Positions 7,904 through 16,383 of a stretch of 64,000 bases of DNA are shown one piece after another; positions within the stretch are counted from its first letter, which is position 1; each line of letters begins with the position of its first letter. The stretch is from assembly GCA_965215355.1 (NCBI GenBank), contig CBDCDJ010000007.1, positions 2,480,001 through 2,544,000 of the forward strand, read 5' to 3'. The translations under genes and the position numbers were made by a program. The DNA comes from CBDCDJ01 sp965215355 (GTDB lineage: Bacteria; Deinococcota; Deinococci; Deinococcales; Trueperaceae). A model generated the notes under the pieces. The model did not search any database, had not been told where the DNA came from, and saw nothing but the letters and a program-made list of their open reading frames with translations.

Positions 7904-8727
7904 GCTACACGTGGGGTTCTGAGACCCAAGTGACAGACCCAAGTGACAAGGTACCAACCGTGATAAAACCGCCCCAACTCCGTGGTGAAGCGAGCATCCC
8001 CCTCTATCAACAGCTCAAAGGCTGGTTCGTCGAGCAGATTCAAAGCGGCAGTTGGACGAGTGAAGCCCTGCCCTCGGAACGGGTCTTGAGCGAAAGTTTC
8101 GGTATTTCCAGAGACACGGTGAGGCGGGCGGTAGACAGTCTGGAGCGTGACGGCTGGGTAGAAAAGCGACACGGGAAAGGCACCTTTGTGACGCCGCCCA
8201 AAATCGAGCAGTCCCTGAGCCGCCTCAGCGGCTTTTCCGAAAACATGCGCCGGGCAGGTCTTAAATCTTCTTCCAAAGTCTTGAGCGCGACCCTGCAAGA
8301 ACCGAGCGACGCGGTACGCCGGTTTTTGGCGCTGCCGCCCGGCGGCGTTGTCGCCGTCGTCACCCGGCTGCGCTCGGTCGCGGGCGACCCCGTCATGCTC
8401 GAGCGCAGCCACGTCACCTACTCTTTAACGCCGAAGCTGCTCGAGCACGACCTCAGCCGGTCGCTCTACACGATTCTCACCGACGTCTACCGACTCGAGC
8501 TGACCAAAGGTGAAGAGAGTCTCGAGCTTGCCTGGGCCAACAAAAAAATGGCCAAGCTGCTGGGCATCAAAAAGGGCGACGCGCTTTTTTACACGCGACG
8601 GCTCGTCACGAACGAGCAAGGACTGCCCATCGAATACGCCGAGCGGCACGCGCGGGCGGACAAGTGCAAGTTCACCGTCACGCTCTCGGCCGACCGGGCG
8701 GACTTCGCCATAAAAGACGGCGCATAA
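7897..8727 (+). CDS. GntR/HutC-family transcriptional regulator
   Basis: DNA-binding regulator of 276 residues. The winged helix (IPLYQQLKGWFVEQI through PSERVLSESFGISRDTVRRA and KGTFV) spans roughly 37-105, and a UTRA effector domain (~125-270: SGFSENMRRAG, RSVAGDPVMLERSHV, ESLELAWANKKMAKLLGI) follows. UTRA domains of this subfamily usually bind a sugar phosphate or similar metabolite. The start is uncertain: ATG at 7897 follows the operator directly with no Shine-Dalgarno. GTG codons inside the 13-bp duplication at 7923-7948 or GTG before IKPPQLR would also leave the fold complete. It lies between two operons that share its presumed operator and is probably autoregulated and relieved by a pathway intermediate. 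Confidence 0.92.
   Translation: MSSYTWGSETQVTDPSDKVPTVIKPPQLRGEASIPLYQQLKGWFVEQIQSGSWTSEALPSERVLSESFGISRDTVRRAVDSLERDGWVEKRHGKGTFVTPPKIEQSLSRLSGFSENMRRAGLKSSSKVLSATLQEPSDAVRRFLALPPGGVVAVVTRLRSVAGDPVMLERSHVTYSLTPKLLEHDLSRSLYTILTDVYRLELTKGEESLELAWANKKMAKLLGIKKGDALFYTRRLVTNEQGLPIEYAERHARADKCKFTVTLSADRADFAIKDGA
7923..7948. repeat. 13-bp tandem duplication in the GntR 5' region
   Basis: GACCCAAGTGACA occurs twice in direct succession, just inside the start of the GntR gene. It is one of about ten such short duplications at gene edges in this window. Confidence 0.8.
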
Positions 8728-8751
8728 AAAAACAGCACATAAAAGACGGCG
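8709..8751. repeat. 14-bp direct repeat across the GntR stop codon
   Basis: CATAAAAGACGGCG at 8709-8722 and again at 8738-8751, flanking the TAA stop of the GntR gene. Confidence 0.75.
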
Positions 8752-8827
8752 GCTGAGTCTGGCGGACTCGGTCAGGACGACCTTACACACTTGGAAACCA
8801 AAACGACGGCCTGCCGGGACTGAGAAG

Positions 8828-8857
8828 TTTACTTTCGAAAGGCAAGCGTACTATAGT
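8828..8857 (+). promoter_or_regulatory. Promoter of the SIS/SDR/FAD/PTE operon
   Basis: -35 TTTACT (8828-8833), an 18-base spacer and -10 TATAGT (8852-8857). The second GntR operator begins on the last base of the -10 box. Confidence 0.6.
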
Positions 8858-8868
8858 GGTACGTACCA
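8857..8868. promoter_or_regulatory. GntR operator 2
   Basis: Perfect 12-bp palindrome TGGTACGTACCA at the -10/+1 region of the operon starting at 8921. It matches the core of operator 1. Confidence 0.8.
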
Positions 8869-8920
8869 GTTAGCGCTTGACGGCCGCCGTTCCACCCGAC
8901 ACGACCCCGAAAGGAACCTC

Positions 8921-9703
8921 ATGAGTCAACCCGACGTCGCCCTGACCTACCTCGAGCAAGCCGAAGCCCTGCTGCGCCGGGTCAAGGCCACGCAGTTGGA
9001 CGCCATAAGAGAAGCGGCGCGGTGGTGCTCGAGCGCCATTTTGCGGGGCGGGCTCGTCCACCTGTTCGGCTCGGGGCACTCGCGCATGGCGGTAGAAGAG
9101 GTTTTCCCGCGCTACGGCAGCTTCCCCGGTTTTCATCCAATCGTGGAGTTGTCGCTCACCAACCACACGCAGGTCGTGGGGGCCAACGGTCAGCGCCAAG
9201 CGATGTGGATAGAACGGCAAGAAGGTTTGGCTGAACCTATTTTGAGCAATTTTGTTTTTCGCGACTACGACGTGATGATCGTGTTCTCGACCTCGGGCAA
9301 CAAAGGCGTCGTCGTCGACATGGCCGTAGGCGCTAAAAAGCGCGGGATGAGAGTCGTCGCGGTGTTGGCGGCCGAGTACTCGAGAGTACTGGACAGCGAG
9401 CACTCCTCGGGCAAAAAGCTGGTCGACTTAGCCGACCTGGTTATCGACAACTGCGCCCTGCCCGGCGACTCGATGGTGGAGGTGCCGGGCGTGGACGTGA
9501 AGGTGGGACCGGGCAGCACCCTCGGGAACACGGCCGTCGTCAACAGCTTGAAAGTGCTGGTGGCTGAACAGCTGGCGGCAGGGGGCCAGGCACCCCTCGT
9601 GCTGGCGAGCGCTTTCGAGATGGGCGACGAGGCGTCCAAAAAACGGTTCGAAGCGGCTTACGACGACTACCGCGACCGTGTGAAGGTCGTCTATGGCGGT
9701 TGA
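8921..9703 (+). CDS. SIS-domain phosphosugar-binding protein (UPF0309/COG4821)
   Basis: Cytoplasmic 260-residue protein with a sugar isomerase (SIS) fold. HLFGSGHSRMAVEEVF near residue 45 and VFSTSGNKGVVVDMA near 125 are the phosphosugar-binding loops, and LGNTAVVNSLKVLVAEQL is typical of the COG4821 branch. Members are found beside sugar uptake and kinase genes. They are expected to isomerise or sense a phosphosugar, but the reaction is generally unproven. AAGGA sits 7 bases before the ATG. First gene of the operon controlled by GntR operator 2, and it overlaps the following SDR gene by 11 bases, implying translational coupling. Confidence 0.88.
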   Translation: MSQPDVALTYLEQAEALLRRVKATQLDAIREAARWCSSAILRGGLVHLFGSGHSRMAVEEVFPRYGSFPGFHPIVELSLTNHTQVVGANGQRQAMWIERQEGLAEPILSNFVFRDYDVMIVFSTSGNKGVVVDMAVGAKKRGMRVVAVLAAEYSRVLDSEHSSGKKLVDLADLVIDNCALPGDSMVEVPGVDVKVGPGSTLGNTAVVNSLKVLVAEQLAAGGQAPLVLASAFEMGDEASKKRFEAAYDDYRDRVKVVYGG

Positions 9704-10463
9704 CCTGCTTCACGACAAGACGGCGCTCATTACGGGGGCGTCGGGCATCGCGGCGGCGACCGCCAAACTGTTCAGCGAGCACGGCGCGAGGGTGGCGGCT
9801 ATCGACCGCTCGAGCGACAACCTCGCCGCCTTAAAGCGGTGTTTGCCGGAGTTGCTCACCCTCGAAGGCGACCTCACGGACAGCGCGACCTGCAAAACGC
9901 TCGTCGGGCGAGCGGTCGGCGCGCTCGCCCACATCGACATTTTGGTCAACGTCGTGGGTCGTTCGGGCCGCAGCCTCGGGGACGGCCCCGTCCACGAGGC
10001 GACGGACCGAGGCTTCGACGTCGTGATGACCACAAACGTCAAAACCACGTTCACCATGTGTCGTGAGGTGCTGCGCTCTATGCTGCCGCGGGGTTCGGGC
10101 AGCATCGTCAACACCGCCTCGGTGCTGGCCTACGCGCCGAACGGCGCGCACTTCGGAACGCACGCTTACGCCGCCTCGAAAGGCGCAATCATCAGCCTGA
10201 CCAAGTCGATGGCGAGCAGCTACGCCTCACGGGGCGTGCGGGTGAACGCGCTCGCGCCGGGGCTCATCGAGACCCCGATGAGTCTGAGGGCGCAGAGTAA
10301 CGAGGCTGTTCTCGAGTACGTGAAACAGCGCCAACCCTTGACGGGCAGACTCGGCAAAGCCGAGGACGTCGCGGCCGCCGCTCTTTTTCTGGCCTCCGAC
10401 CTGAGCGGTTTCGTCACGGGGGAGGTGCTCGAGGTGGCGGGGGGCTGGAGCGTGTCGGGATGA
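9693..10463 (+). CDS. Short-chain dehydrogenase/reductase
   Basis: NAD(P)-dependent SDR of 256 residues, probably oxidising a sugar or polyol hydroxyl. The cofactor loop is TGASGIAAATA near residue 15, with Ala where the last glycine of TGxxxGIG usually sits. NVVGRSGR replaces the usual NNAG, the catalytic Ser is in VNTASVLAYAP, and YAASK supplies Tyr and Lys. VRVNALAPGLIETPM and the C-terminal FVTGEVLEVAGGWSVSG are classical SDR features. Its ATG lies inside the end of the SIS gene and its TGA overlaps the ATG of the FAD oxidoreductase (ATGA), so it is the second gene of a tight operon. Confidence 0.93.
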   Translation: MAVDLLHDKTALITGASGIAAATAKLFSEHGARVAAIDRSSDNLAALKRCLPELLTLEGDLTDSATCKTLVGRAVGALAHIDILVNVVGRSGRSLGDGPVHEATDRGFDVVMTTNVKTTFTMCREVLRSMLPRGSGSIVNTASVLAYAPNGAHFGTHAYAASKGAIISLTKSMASSYASRGVRVNALAPGLIETPMSLRAQSNEAVLEYVKQRQPLTGRLGKAEDVAAAALFLASDLSGFVTGEVLEVAGGWSVSG

Positions 10464-11758
10464 CGGGTCTTAAAACACTGAACTACAGCGTCGCCGTTCC
10501 CGTCCTGGACCACTGCGACGTGCTGGTGATCGGCGGCGGTTCGGCGGGCTCGGCCGCCGCCGTGGCCGCCGCCGAGGCGGGGGCGAAAACCATTCTGGTC
10601 GAGCGCTACGGATTCTTGGGCGGCACGGGCGCGATGGTGCTCGACACCTTTTACGGGTTTTTCACGCCGGGGCTCGAGCGCAAAGTCGTCGGCGGCATTC
10701 CCGACCGGGTCGTCGCCGGCCTGAAGGCTCGAGGGGTCCTGATCAAGCGCCCGAACACGTACGGCGCGGGCGCGGGGTACACCTACGACCCGGAGACCCT
10801 GAAAGTCGTTTGGGACGAACTCGTCACGCGGGCGGGCGTGAAGCTGCTGCTGCACAGCTACTTCGTCGACGCGCTTTGTGACGGCGACAAGGTGACGGGC
10901 GCCGTGGTCGGCACCAAGCAGGGCTTGCGGGCCGTTCACGCCGCAACCGTGGTCGACGCTTCGGGTGACGCCGACGTGGTCGCCCGGGCGGGCGGGGCGT
11001 TCGAGGACGCGGGCGCAACCGGCACCGCGCAGTCGCTGACCACGACCTTCAAGATGATCAACGTCGACGTCGAGCGGGCACGGGCCTTCCCCAAAACCGA
11101 CCTGTGGCAGAAGATGGCCGCGGCGGCTGAGAGCGGCGAGTACAACCTTCCCCGCAAAGAGGGCAGCTCGCACGTCACGCCGCTGGCAAACGTCATGGTC
11201 ACCAACATGACGCGGGTGGCCGGGGTCGACCCCACCGACCCGGCCGCGCTGTCCGAGGCCGAACAAGAGGGCCGCAAGCAAGCGTTCGAGTACGCCCGCT
11301 TTTTACACGACCAGGTGCCCGGCTACGAACGAGCCGTGCTGGGCGGCTTGTCAACCCAAATCGGGGTACGCGAAAGCCGCCGCGTCAGGGGTGAGTACTG
11401 GCTCACCAAAGAGGACGTGCTGGGGGCGCGCAAGTTCGGCGACGCCGTCGCCCGGTGCGGCGCGCCCATCGAGGAGCACCACGCGGGCGGCGACACCCGC
11501 TGGGAGTATTTGCCCGAGGGGGAAACCTACGACATTCCGTTTCGCTGCCTCGTGCCGGCAACGCTGGACGGCGTCGTGGTCGCGGGGCGCTGCCTGTCCG
11601 CGTCGCACGACGCCCACGCCTCGGTGCGTTCAATCGGTCAGTGCCTGGCGATGGGGCAGGCGGCGGGGCTGGCGGCGGTACTGGCGAAAGGGGAGGTGCG
11701 CGCCGTCGCTACCGACACGCTGCGCTCACGCCTGACGGACATCGGCGCGGTTTTGTGA
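10460..11758 (+). CDS. FAD-dependent oxidoreductase (PF12831-type)
   Basis: Flavoprotein of 432 residues. The N-terminal dinucleotide fold is CDVLVIGGGSAGSAAAVAAA (~residues 17-36), followed by ILVERYGFLGGTGAMVLDTF, and a second FAD contact VVDASGDADVVARAGG lies near 172. The C-terminal GRCLSASHDAHASVRSIGQCLAMGQAAGLAAVLA is characteristic of this family, in which the end of the chain closes over the flavin. Cysteines typical of an Fe-S cluster are not obvious. The substrate is unknown; family members sit in sugar and organic-acid operons. It starts with an ATGA overlap with the SDR and ends in a GTGA overlap with the lactonase-like gene, so its product probably works in the same pathway. Confidence 0.88.
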   Translation: MTGLKTLNYSVAVPVLDHCDVLVIGGGSAGSAAAVAAAEAGAKTILVERYGFLGGTGAMVLDTFYGFFTPGLERKVVGGIPDRVVAGLKARGVLIKRPNTYGAGAGYTYDPETLKVVWDELVTRAGVKLLLHSYFVDALCDGDKVTGAVVGTKQGLRAVHAATVVDASGDADVVARAGGAFEDAGATGTAQSLTTTFKMINVDVERARAFPKTDLWQKMAAAAESGEYNLPRKEGSSHVTPLANVMVTNMTRVAGVDPTDPAALSEAEQEGRKQAFEYARFLHDQVPGYERAVLGGLSTQIGVRESRRVRGEYWLTKEDVLGARKFGDAVARCGAPIEEHHAGGDTRWEYLPEGETYDIPFRCLVPATLDGVVVAGRCLSASHDAHASVRSIGQCLAMGQAAGLAAVLAKGEVRAVATDTLRSRLTDIGAVL

Positions 11759-12717
11759 TTGTCCGCACCGTTCTAGGCGACGTGGCTCCTGAGACGCTCG
11801 GCTTCACGCTTGCGCACGAGCACCTCATTGGGCAGCCTCCGCCCGAGTTTTCGGACGAGGACTTGTGCTTGACGAGCGAGGCCGACGCCGTCGCCGAACT
11901 GGGAAACTTTGCGGCTGCGGGCGGCAAAGCGGTGGTGGAGATGTCCACCGCCGACTACCACCGGGACGTCACAGCGCTCGCGCGCGTCTCACGCGCCTCG
12001 AGCGTCCACATCGTCGCGGCTACAGGCTTCAACAAGGGCAAGTTTGCAGACAGGTACGCTTCGCGGCTTACGGAGAACGAACTCGCCGACTGGCTGGTGG
12101 CCGAGGTGTCGGCGGGTATCGCCGAGCCTCCCCCGTTCGTTCAAAAAGCCTCGCGCCGGACGAGCGTCAGGGCGGGCGTCCTCAAAGGCTCGAGCAGCTT
12201 GAACGGCCCCACCCGGGCCGAAGAGAAAGTTTTGCGCGCCGTGGCCGCGGCGCACGCGGCTACGGGCGCGCCGGTCAGCACCCACACCGAAAAGGCGACC
12301 TGGGCGGTAGAGCAGGCGCAGTTCCTGCTCCGGTTGGGCGTTCGCCCCGACAAACTGTTGCTAGGCCACCTCGACTTCAGACCCGACCTCGGCTTTTTGA
12401 CCGAGCTTGCCGGTTTGGGGATTTACCTCGGTCTCGACCAGTTTTCCAAAGACAAGTACCTGCCGGACGCCACCCGGGTCGAGCTTGTCGTGCGGCTCTT
12501 GGCTGCGGGCCACGAGCGGCTGTTGCTCTCCGGGGACTTGGCGCGCAAGTCGTACTGGCGGCGCAGCGGCGGCGCTGGCTTTCAACATCTACCAAAAACG
12601 GTCTGTCAAATGTTGAAAGCTGCGGGCCTGACCTCGCTCCAGCTCGAGACCTTGTTCGTCACCAACCCCGCGCGCTGGTTGCAGTTCGCGCCGGCTGAGG
12701 GCGCCGGTTCGGCGTGA
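11755..12717 (+). CDS. Phosphotriesterase-family metal hydrolase (probable lactonase)
   Basis: Amidohydrolase-type TIM barrel of 320 residues (PF02126). The metal ligands are in place: HEH in FTLAHEHLIG, the probable carbamylated Lys in GVLKGSSS, His in PVSTHTEKA, His in LLLGHLDF and Asp in LLSGDLARK. COG1735 enzymes of this kind have been shown to hydrolyse sugar lactones, including phosphorylated pentonolactones, rather than organophosphates. Hydrolysis of a lactone formed by the upstream dehydrogenases is therefore the likely role (inference). The GTG start at 11755 overlaps the TGA of the preceding gene. Last gene of the GntR-controlled operon. Confidence 0.88.
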   Translation: MIVRTVLGDVAPETLGFTLAHEHLIGQPPPEFSDEDLCLTSEADAVAELGNFAAAGGKAVVEMSTADYHRDVTALARVSRASSVHIVAATGFNKGKFADRYASRLTENELADWLVAEVSAGIAEPPPFVQKASRRTSVRAGVLKGSSSLNGPTRAEEKVLRAVAAAHAATGAPVSTHTEKATWAVEQAQFLLRLGVRPDKLLLGHLDFRPDLGFLTELAGLGIYLGLDQFSKDKYLPDATRVELVVRLLAAGHERLLLSGDLARKSYWRRSGGAGFQHLPKTVCQMLKAAGLTSLQLETLFVTNPARWLQFAPAEGAGSA

Positions 12718-12766
12718 GGAGCGCTGGACGTGCAGGTTCCGTGGTTGCCGACCGGAACGCGAACGA

Positions 12767-12780
12767 CGCAAACGATTGCG
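12767..12780. promoter_or_regulatory. LacI-type operator, copy 1 (imperfect)
   Basis: CGCAAACGATTGCG, one central base away from the perfect palindrome CGCAATCGATTGCG found at 19573 and 23275. It lies upstream of the ABC importer gene at 12878 and overlaps its -35 box. Confidence 0.75.
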
Positions 12781-12805
12781 CTTCCGGCTGGCCGTTTGGT
12801 AAAAC
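12776..12805 (+). promoter_or_regulatory. Promoter of the ribose-type importer operon
   Basis: -35 TTGCGC (12776-12781), an 18-base spacer and -10 TAAAAC (12800-12805). The -35 box forms the right arm of the LacI-type operator. Confidence 0.5.
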
Positions 12806-12877
12806 AAGCGGCGAACCGGCACGACAAGGAGGACTCTGTTGAGGTATTCAAAGTGTTGAGTTGTTCAAGGTGCCGTG

Positions 12878-14368
12878 ATGCTCGTCGCGCGTAACCTTGC
12901 CAAGCACTACGGTGCGGTGAAGGCGTTGGTCGACGGGCGGCTGGAGGTACGAGCGGGCGAAGTGCTGGCGCTTTTGGGCGCGAACGGCAGCGGCAAGAGC
13001 ACCCTCGGCAAGATTATGACGGGCGTGGTCGCGCCGACCTCCGGGGAACTGCTTTTGGACGGCAAACCGGTGAGCTTCGCCTCGCCTTATGCCGCCCGGC
13101 GAAGGGGCATTACGGCGGTGTACCAAGAACTCAGCCTGGTTCCCGACATGACGGTCGTCGAAAACATCTTCCTCGGTCACGAACTCAGCCGGGGCGGGGT
13201 TCAACTGCGCCGAGCGATGCTGACAGAAACAGAGGCGCTGCTCGAGCTGTTCGAAGGCACGGTTCAGGTGAGGCCCCACGACCTCGTCACGGACTTGAGC
13301 GCAAGCGAGCGGCAGGTCGTCGAAATCTTGAAGGCCCTGAGCCAGCGACCGCGCCTGCTCATCCTGGACGAGGCGACGGCCAGCCTCGACTCGCGGCAGG
13401 TGGACAGGTTGTTTCAACTCGTGGCCGACTGGAAAGCCGAGGGCATGGCGCTAGTTATCGTGTCCCACCGCATGGACGAGCTGTTCCGCGTGGCCGACCG
13501 TGCGGTGGTGCTGCGCAACGGCGAAACCGTCGGCAGCGCCGTCATGGCGGCAACGAGCGAAGCCGAACTGGTCGAGATGATGGTCGGGGCGGCGGTCCCC
13601 CCACAACGCTCGGTCACCGGCGGGGACGGGGGCAAGGTCAGGCTCCGGGCGCAGGCGCTGAAAACTCCCGTTTTGCAAGGCGTCGACGTCGAGCTGCGGG
13701 ACGGCGAACTGTTGGGGCTGGGCGGTTTGCAGGGTCAGGGACAAGAAGAGTTGCTGCTGGCGCTGTTTGGCGCGACCCCGTTTTCAGGCCGGGTCCAGTT
13801 GGGCGGGCGAGAGGTGAGGTTCAACCATCCCAAAGCCGCCATGCGTGCAGGCGTCGCTTACGTACCGGGTGACCGGGGCCGCGAGGGCCTGCTCATGATT
13901 CGCTCGATTTTGGAAAACTTGCAGCTGCCCTCGTGGCAGCGTTACGGCTTGCCCATCAAACAGGCAAAAGCGAAGGCGGACGGGCTCGGAATGGCAAAGC
14001 AGCTCAGTCTCAAAATGGCGTCACTCGGCGCACCCGTCAGCAGTCTGAGCGGGGGCAACGCGCAGAAAGTGGTCATCGGCAAGTGGTTGCTCCGACACCC
14101 TAGCCTGCTGCTCTTAAACGACCCTACCAAGGGCGTGGACGTCGGTTCGAAGGGCGAGTTCTACAACCTTCTGAACGACTTGAGAAGCCGCGGAACCGCC
14201 ATCCTTTTTTACAGCAGCGACGACGAAGAACTGTTGGGGCTGTGTGACCGGGTGCTGGTTTTACAAGACGGGCGCGTGACGGCGACGTTGCAAGGGGCGG
14301 CGCTGAACCGCTCGAGCCTCGTCGCGGCGAGCATGGGTTCCGGCGGGGCAGTGGAGGCGACGGCGTGA
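12878..14368 (+). CDS. Sugar ABC importer ATP-binding protein (RbsA/MglA type)
   Basis: Double-domain ATPase of a CUT2 sugar importer (496 aa). The first domain has Walker A LGANGSGKST near residue 35, signature LSASERQVVEIL (Gln-Gly replaced by Ser-Glu) and Walker B LLILDEATASLD. The second has a degenerate Walker A region (LGLGGLQGQGQEELLLALFG), signature SLSGGNAQKVVIGKWL and LLLNDPTKGVDVGSK, the usual asymmetry of this family. ATG at 12878 has AAGG 7 bases upstream; GTG at 12875 is an alternative start. It overlaps the first permease by GTGA. The operon has no binding-protein gene; the orphan at 25529 is the obvious candidate. Confidence 0.94.
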   Translation: MLVARNLAKHYGAVKALVDGRLEVRAGEVLALLGANGSGKSTLGKIMTGVVAPTSGELLLDGKPVSFASPYAARRRGITAVYQELSLVPDMTVVENIFLGHELSRGGVQLRRAMLTETEALLELFEGTVQVRPHDLVTDLSASERQVVEILKALSQRPRLLILDEATASLDSRQVDRLFQLVADWKAEGMALVIVSHRMDELFRVADRAVVLRNGETVGSAVMAATSEAELVEMMVGAAVPPQRSVTGGDGGKVRLRAQALKTPVLQGVDVELRDGELLGLGGLQGQGQEELLLALFGATPFSGRVQLGGREVRFNHPKAAMRAGVAYVPGDRGREGLLMIRSILENLQLPSWQRYGLPIKQAKAKADGLGMAKQLSLKMASLGAPVSSLSGGNAQKVVIGKWLLRHPSLLLLNDPTKGVDVGSKGEFYNLLNDLRSRGTAILFYSSDDEELLGLCDRVLVLQDGRVTATLQGAALNRSSLVAASMGSGGAVEATA

Positions 14369-15330
14369 CTTGGCGGCGTTTTTTGCGGCTGAACCCCTAC
14401 CTGTTCGCGCTTCTTTTGTTGGTAGTGCTGGTGGCAGTCAACGCGAACCTACAGAGCAACTTTTTCAGCTTGCGCGCCGTCAACGGCAACTTCCGCGTGC
14501 TGTTGCCGCTGATGATTCTGGCGGTGGGGCAGGCCGTCGTGATCATCGGGGGCGGCATCGACCTGTCGGTGGGGGCTATCGTGTCGCTCGTGAACGCCGT
14601 ACTCGTCACGCTTATCACACCGGAGTCGGGGGTGGGCGGGGTCGCGCTCGCCGTGGCCGTGGGTTGCGCGGCGGGGCTGCTAGCGGGCGCGTTCAACGGG
14701 CTGTGCGTGGCCTACTTGCGGCTCCAACCCATCGTGACGACCTACGCGACCAGTTTTGTCTTCGCAGGGCTGGCGCTGCTCGTTTTACCGCGTCCCGGCG
14801 GGCAGTTGCCCCGGGCCCTGACCGGGTTTTACCGGTCGACGCCGCTGGACATTCCGCTGGGCGTCTTCGTCGTCGTCGTCCTCCTGCTCGTTTGGGCCGG
14901 GGTGCGCTCGAGCCGCTTCGGACAGTACCTGTTCGCCACCGGCAGCGACGCGGACGCGGCCTACACGAGCGGCGTCCCGGTGTCGCTGGTCAAGTTCGCC
15001 AGCTACGCGGCGGCGGGACTGTTGAGCGCGCTGGCGGCGCTGGCCCTCACGCTGGGCATCGGCAGCGGCAACCCGCGCATCGGCGACGCCATGACGCTCG
15101 ACTCCATCGTCGCGGTGGTGCTGGGCGGCACGCGGCTGAGCGGGGGGCAGGGCGGGATTGCGGGCACGATTCTCGGGGTGGCGATTCTGGGCATCATCCG
15201 CAGTTTGATTTCCTTTGCCGGTGTGCCCACCTGGTACCAAACCCTCGTGAACGCCTGCATCATCGTGCTGGCGCTGGCGGGGCCGGGACTGTGGCGGCTC
15301 GTTCGTGGTGGGGCGCGGGGGCGAGCGTGA
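14365..15330 (+). CDS. Sugar ABC importer permease (RbsC type), first
   Basis: Membrane permease of a CUT2 importer (321 aa), about 8-10 helices. Family markers are VIIGGGIDLSVGAIVSL near residue 65, the GxxNGxxVAYLRLQPIVTTYAT region, FATGSDADAAYTSGVPV and VVLGGTRLSGGQGGIAGTILG. The start is GTG at 14365 within a GTGA overlap with the ATPase gene. Paired with a second, different permease directly downstream, so the importer probably uses a heterodimeric channel. Confidence 0.93.
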   Translation: MTWRRFLRLNPYLFALLLLVVLVAVNANLQSNFFSLRAVNGNFRVLLPLMILAVGQAVVIIGGGIDLSVGAIVSLVNAVLVTLITPESGVGGVALAVAVGCAAGLLAGAFNGLCVAYLRLQPIVTTYATSFVFAGLALLVLPRPGGQLPRALTGFYRSTPLDIPLGVFVVVVLLLVWAGVRSSRFGQYLFATGSDADAAYTSGVPVSLVKFASYAAAGLLSALAALALTLGIGSGNPRIGDAMTLDSIVAVVLGGTRLSGGQGGIAGTILGVAILGIIRSLISFAGVPTWYQTLVNACIIVLALAGPGLWRLVRGGARGRA

Positions 15331-16274
15331 CGCTGCCACTCAAGCTCACGCCGCCGCTCATCGCGCTGCTCTTGGCGGTCGCCCTGTTCCTGTTGGGTGG
15401 GGTCGTTCGCCCCGGCTTCGTCAACGTGAACCAAGCGGTGAACATCTTGCGTTTGGCGTCGCTGCTGGGCATCGTGGCGGCGGGGCAGACGCTCGTCATC
15501 ATCAGCGGGGGCGAAGGCATCGACCTGTCGGTGGGGTCCGTCGTGACCCTGGGCGCCATCATGACATTTCGCTTTTCCGACGGGCAGAACGAGTTGTTGG
15601 TCGTCGGTCTGCTGCTAGCGCTGCTGTCGGGCGCCGCGGTGGGGCTTGTCAACGGCCTGGGCATCGTTTTTTTACGCATTCCGCCGCTGGTCATGACCCT
15701 GGGCATGGCGGGGGTGGTGCAGGGACTCGTGCTGGTGGTCACGCAGGGCGCGCTGCAAGGGGGCACGCCGCCCGCTCTGGCCGCGCTCATCTCCAAAAAC
15801 CTGGGGGGCGTTCCGGGCAGCGTCTACCTGTGGCTGCTGGTGGCGGCGCTGTTGTGGCTGCTGCTCGAGCGCACCCCTTACGGCAAGCACCTGTTCGCCG
15901 TCGGCGTCAACCGGGTGGCCGCGCGCTTGTCGGGCGTGCGGGTTCCCCGGGTCGTTTTGGTCACCTACACGCTCAGCGGCTTGCTCGCGGCGCTGGGCGG
16001 GTTCTGTCTGCTCGGCTTTACGCAACGGGTTTTTTTGAGCCTGGGCACGCCCTACCTGTTTCCCTCCATCGCCGCCGTGGTCGTGGGCGGCACGGTGCTG
16101 GCGGGCGGCAAGGGCAGCTACTGGGGGACGATGGCGGGGGCGCTGGTGCTGACGCTGATCAACAGCTTGCTGACCGCCCTGCAACTCTCAGAGGCCTACC
16201 AGCTCATAGTGCTGGGGCTTACGCTGGTCGTCTTGATCTCTATTTACGGACGGCAGCGGGCGGTGCGGCAGTGA
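15327..16274 (+). CDS. Sugar ABC importer permease (RbsC type), second
   Basis: Second CUT2 permease (315 aa), with the same landmarks as its neighbour: LVIISGGEGIDLSVGSVVTL, VNGLGIVFLRIPPLVMTLG, GKHLFAVGVNRVAARLSGV and VVVGGTVLAGGKGSYWGT. The start is GTG at 15327 in a GTGA overlap; the frame is open far upstream only as a shadow of the first permease. Paralogous permeases in tandem usually form the two halves of the channel. The operon ends here and meets the minus-strand importer convergently. Confidence 0.93.
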   Translation: MTLPLKLTPPLIALLLAVALFLLGGVVRPGFVNVNQAVNILRLASLLGIVAAGQTLVIISGGEGIDLSVGSVVTLGAIMTFRFSDGQNELLVVGLLLALLSGAAVGLVNGLGIVFLRIPPLVMTLGMAGVVQGLVLVVTQGALQGGTPPALAALISKNLGGVPGSVYLWLLVAALLWLLLERTPYGKHLFAVGVNRVAARLSGVRVPRVVLVTYTLSGLLAALGGFCLLGFTQRVFLSLGTPYLFPSIAAVVVGGTVLAGGKGSYWGTMAGALVLTLINSLLTALQLSEAYQLIVLGLTLVVLISIYGRQRAVRQ

Positions 16275-16383
16275 GGGTTCGGCAGTCGGTAAGCTGCGGA
16301 GCGTCGACGTTTGCAGCGTCTATCATCTCCAGGCAGCCGTGCGTTCGGAAGCAAAGGTGCTCTCCAAACAAGCCTGGGCAACC

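Noticed and set aside
14370..15326. Long open frame running antiphase through the first CUT2 permease into the second
   Set aside because: High GC leaves alternate frames open. The first permease frame has clear family motifs, so this part is a shadow.
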